The translations under genes and the position numbers were made by a program. This document shows, piece after piece, positions 62,033 to 64,000 of a stretch of DNA of 64,000 nt. Every line of letters begins with the position of its first letter. The first letter of the stretch is position 1. Origin of the DNA: Bacillota bacterium (GTDB lineage: Bacteria; Bacillota; Clostridia; Acetivibrionales; DSM-1351); contig JAEWMS010000030.1 of assembly GCA_023393115.1 (NCBI GenBank), positions 62,001 through 126,000 on the forward strand, given 5' to 3'. Under the pieces are notes generated by a model, which saw only the letters and a list, made by a program, of their open reading frames with translations, was not told where the DNA came from and made no database searches.

Positions 62033-64000
62033 TTAATTCATATCAGCCAGAACAAGCACATATGTCTTTCCGCCCTCAGCCGGGAATGAGAAGCCTATTT
62101 CTGTTCTCTTAGTCTGTACCTGTGAATCTCCGCTGATAACCTTGAGAGTATCTCCAACAACCTCAATTGTCTCTGTGAATTTGGGTCGAACAACAGCTTC
62201 TGTAAGCTTTCCCTCATCCCATTTCAGGTCAATCTCTCGAGCACCACGTGCTACAAGCCCCTTTACGCTTCCACTCCTCCAAGAGGTTGGCAGGGCTGGA
62301 AGTAAGTGCAGTGCAATATGGCTCTGAAGCAGGCACTCAGCTATTCCTGCAGTAACACCAAAATTACCGTCTATTTGGAAAACCAGGCTAAAATTAAACA
62401 GGTTTCTTGAAGAGGAATCTGTAAGCATTGCTTTGATGCCTCTGTCTGCCTTCTCTCCGTCCAGTAAGCGTGCATATATATTGATAAACCAGGCTAATGG
62501 CCAGCCATCCTTTCCTGCCCCGTTCTCAACGCGGAGTTCCAGAGATTTTCTCACTGCCTTCATTAAATCCGGTGTATCGCGCCAATTAATCTGGTTACCC
62601 GGATAACATCCAAACAAATGAGAAATATGTCCCATCCCTGGAGTGAGCTCAGGATACTCCTTATCCCATTCCAGCAGCTGTCCCTTGGATCCGATTTTAT
62701 CCTCAGGAAGGAGCTTAATCATCTCTAACAGCTTTTCAGAGAATTCCTTGTCCACACCTAAAAGTAGCTGTATTTCTATACATGCCGCAAAGAACTCCCG
62801 GAGTATCTGATTATCCATTGCAGGGGCAACGCAAATTGGAGTATCATATCCGTCAGGCAATATATATCTGTTTTCAGGAGACACCGTCGGACAGGTAACA
62901 AGCTTTCCATCGACTTCCATCAGAAAGTCCTCATAGAAGAGAGCCATGTCTCGTAATACCGGATACATTCTTTTTAGTATATTGATATCCTTTGTATGCA
63001 AGTAATGCTCCCAGACATGTAAACCAAGCCAAGCTGACCCTGTTACCCATGGCATTGCAGCCATATACCAGTCCTGTGGCGCACAGTCACCGTAAATGTC
63101 GGTATTATGATGGCATACCATACCTCTCATACCATACATTACTCTTGCAGTTTCTTTTCCCTTTTCGTGCATTTTCTCCAGCAAATCCATTAATGGCATA
63201 TGCAGATCTGACAGATTGCATATCTCAGCAGGCCAGTAATTCATTTGCAGATTAATATTTATTGTATACTTACTATCCCACATGGGCATAAACTCTGCAT
63301 TCCATATTCCCTGCAAATTCAATGCCTCGCTGTTTTCTCTTCCGCCCGAGACCATAAGATAGCGTCCAAACTGGAAATACAGCGCAGCCAATGCAGGGTC
63401 ATGAGCCCCGTTGCGAAGTGCGGAAATTCTTTCATCTATTGGCAAAGAAGGTGCCGGTCCTAAATCCAATACACATCTATTCATTAACGCTGAAAAATCC
63501 TTGACATGCTCTTCACGCAAAGCTTCATAACCTTTTTTATGTGCAGCCTCCAGCTTCTGAAGCACCTCAGAAACAGGATCCTCAGAACGGTTTGATGTAG
63601 AGGATGCTAGATAGATTGTGACTTCTGTACAATTTCTAACAAGAAGCTGGGATACAGGATTCAGCAGCTCACCGTCACATTCCATCCACAGGGCTGTAGC
63701 AAACTCTACCTGTGAATCATTGCCTTTCATTAAAATAGTGTTCTGGTTGATTGTACGGATGGAATCTGCACTAGGTGCCGGCCATCCGCCTCCGGTAACT
63801 TTCCTTCCGGGTCTTCGGTCATCCATGGCAACGGCATCGGATATACCAATTCTATTCATCATAACGTCCAGATTGATTGCACCGGGAGTCTCACTAATAA
63901 TACGTAAGCACATTACTTGCCCCGGATGGCTTATAAACATCTCCCTCTTGTAGCTGACGCCCTCCTGCTTATGATTTATGTTAAGTAAACCGGTCATCAG
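62033..64000 (-). CDS. GH95 alpha-L-fucosidase/galactosidase, 5' end outside window
   Basis: A second GH95 enzyme, cut by the window edge: the visible part begins in the N-terminal sandwich and about 130 residues are missing. Active-site motifs NLQMNYWPAEICNLS, PTVSPENRYI and FQIDGNFGVTAGIAECL are intact. It differs from the first GH95 where that has GGGHTGWSRAW (here GAGKDGWPLAW), so the two may prefer different sugars. It is upstream of the LacI gene and the mutarotase-kinase cluster, and would supply their sugar. Confidence 0.92.
   Translation of the reverse strand: MMTGLLNINHKQEGVSYKREMFISHPGQVMCLRIISETPGAINLDVMMNRIGISDAVAMDDRRPGRKVTGGGWPAPSADSIRTINQNTILMKGNDSQVEFATALWMECDGELLNPVSQLLVRNCTEVTIYLASSTSNRSEDPVSEVLQKLEAAHKKGYEALREEHVKDFSALMNRCVLDLGPAPSLPIDERISALRNGAHDPALAALYFQFGRYLMVSGGRENSEALNLQGIWNAEFMPMWDSKYTININLQMNYWPAEICNLSDLHMPLMDLLEKMHEKGKETARVMYGMRGMVCHHNTDIYGDCAPQDWYMAAMPWVTGSAWLGLHVWEHYLHTKDINILKRMYPVLRDMALFYEDFLMEVDGKLVTCPTVSPENRYILPDGYDTPICVAPAMDNQILREFFAACIEIQLLLGVDKEFSEKLLEMIKLLPEDKIGSKGQLLEWDKEYPELTPGMGHISHLFGCYPGNQINWRDTPDLMKAVRKSLELRVENGAGKDGWPLAWFINIYARLLDGEKADRGIKAMLTDSSSRNLFNFSLVFQIDGNFGVTAGIAECLLQSHIALHLLPALPTSWRSGSVKGLVARGAREIDLKWDEGKLTEAVVRPKFTETIEVVGDTLKVISGDSQVQTKRTEIGFSFPAEGGKTYVLVLADMN

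Overview
The window looks like a chromosomal segment from an AT-rich, spore-forming, plant-polysaccharide-degrading Clostridium. The germination operon, sigma-A-like promoters, strong AGGAGG ribosome binding sites, TTG/GTG starts and YesM/YesN-LplB/LplC sugar uptake systems all point to this. A mesophilic cellulolytic clostridium of the Ruminiclostridium type is the best guess; this is inference, because no rRNA or other marker gene is present. I see no tRNA, rRNA, insertion sequence, phage gene or CRISPR array.

Layout. 1-8 kb is housekeeping: serine acetyltransferase (cysE), a probable 6S RNA, a DUF3343 protein, an 8-oxoguanine glycosylase, a DUF6062-type protein, an unexplained structured element, and a methionine pair (metA with the acetyl-type Glu111, plus an O-acetylhomoserine sulfhydrylase). 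An MFS transporter and a diguanylate cyclase follow. 9-16 kb is the arabinose locus: araD, araR and araA with two matching AraR-type operators, a GH3 glycosidase and an AraC regulator. 16.4-20.9 kb is a gerA-gerB-gerC germinant-receptor operon with a previously hidden 55-codon membrane protein at its end. 21-22.6 kb holds an isolated BtrH-like cysteine-fold protein with its own promoter and terminator.

22.7-43.7 kb is a large hemicellulose-side-chain locus, all on the minus strand: YesM/YesN sensor-regulator, two paralogous sugar-binding lipoproteins, two CUT1 permeases, GH43, GH51, a GH43 that has lost part of its propeller, two esterases, a GH95, a small protein and a thiol-redox membrane protein (two thioredoxin-like domains plus a CcdA-like domain). 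Two 33-bp direct repeats lie against the -35 region of the transporter promoter and are probable regulator sites. 43.8-53.6 kb is a second uptake system with a GH2 beta-galactosidase, a divergent AraC regulator and a GH43-CBM protein. 53.7-64 kb has an MFS transporter, then a mutarotase, aldo/keto reductase, GatZ/KbaZ-like protein, zinc dehydrogenase, FGGY kinase and LacI regulator, followed by a second GH95 cut by the window edge.

How it works together. None of the glycosidases or esterases has a signal peptide, so the picture is import of short decorated oligosaccharides followed by trimming in the cytoplasm: arabinose by GH51/GH43, xylose by GH3/GH43, acyl groups by the esterases, galactose by GH2, fucose or L-galactose by GH95. 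Arabinose enters AraA/AraD. The 55-61.8 kb cluster may be an undescribed oxidoreductive route, for example L-galactose or L-fucose to an alditol, then a ketose, then a ketose phosphate. Both ABC systems lack an ATPase gene here and presumably share one encoded elsewhere.
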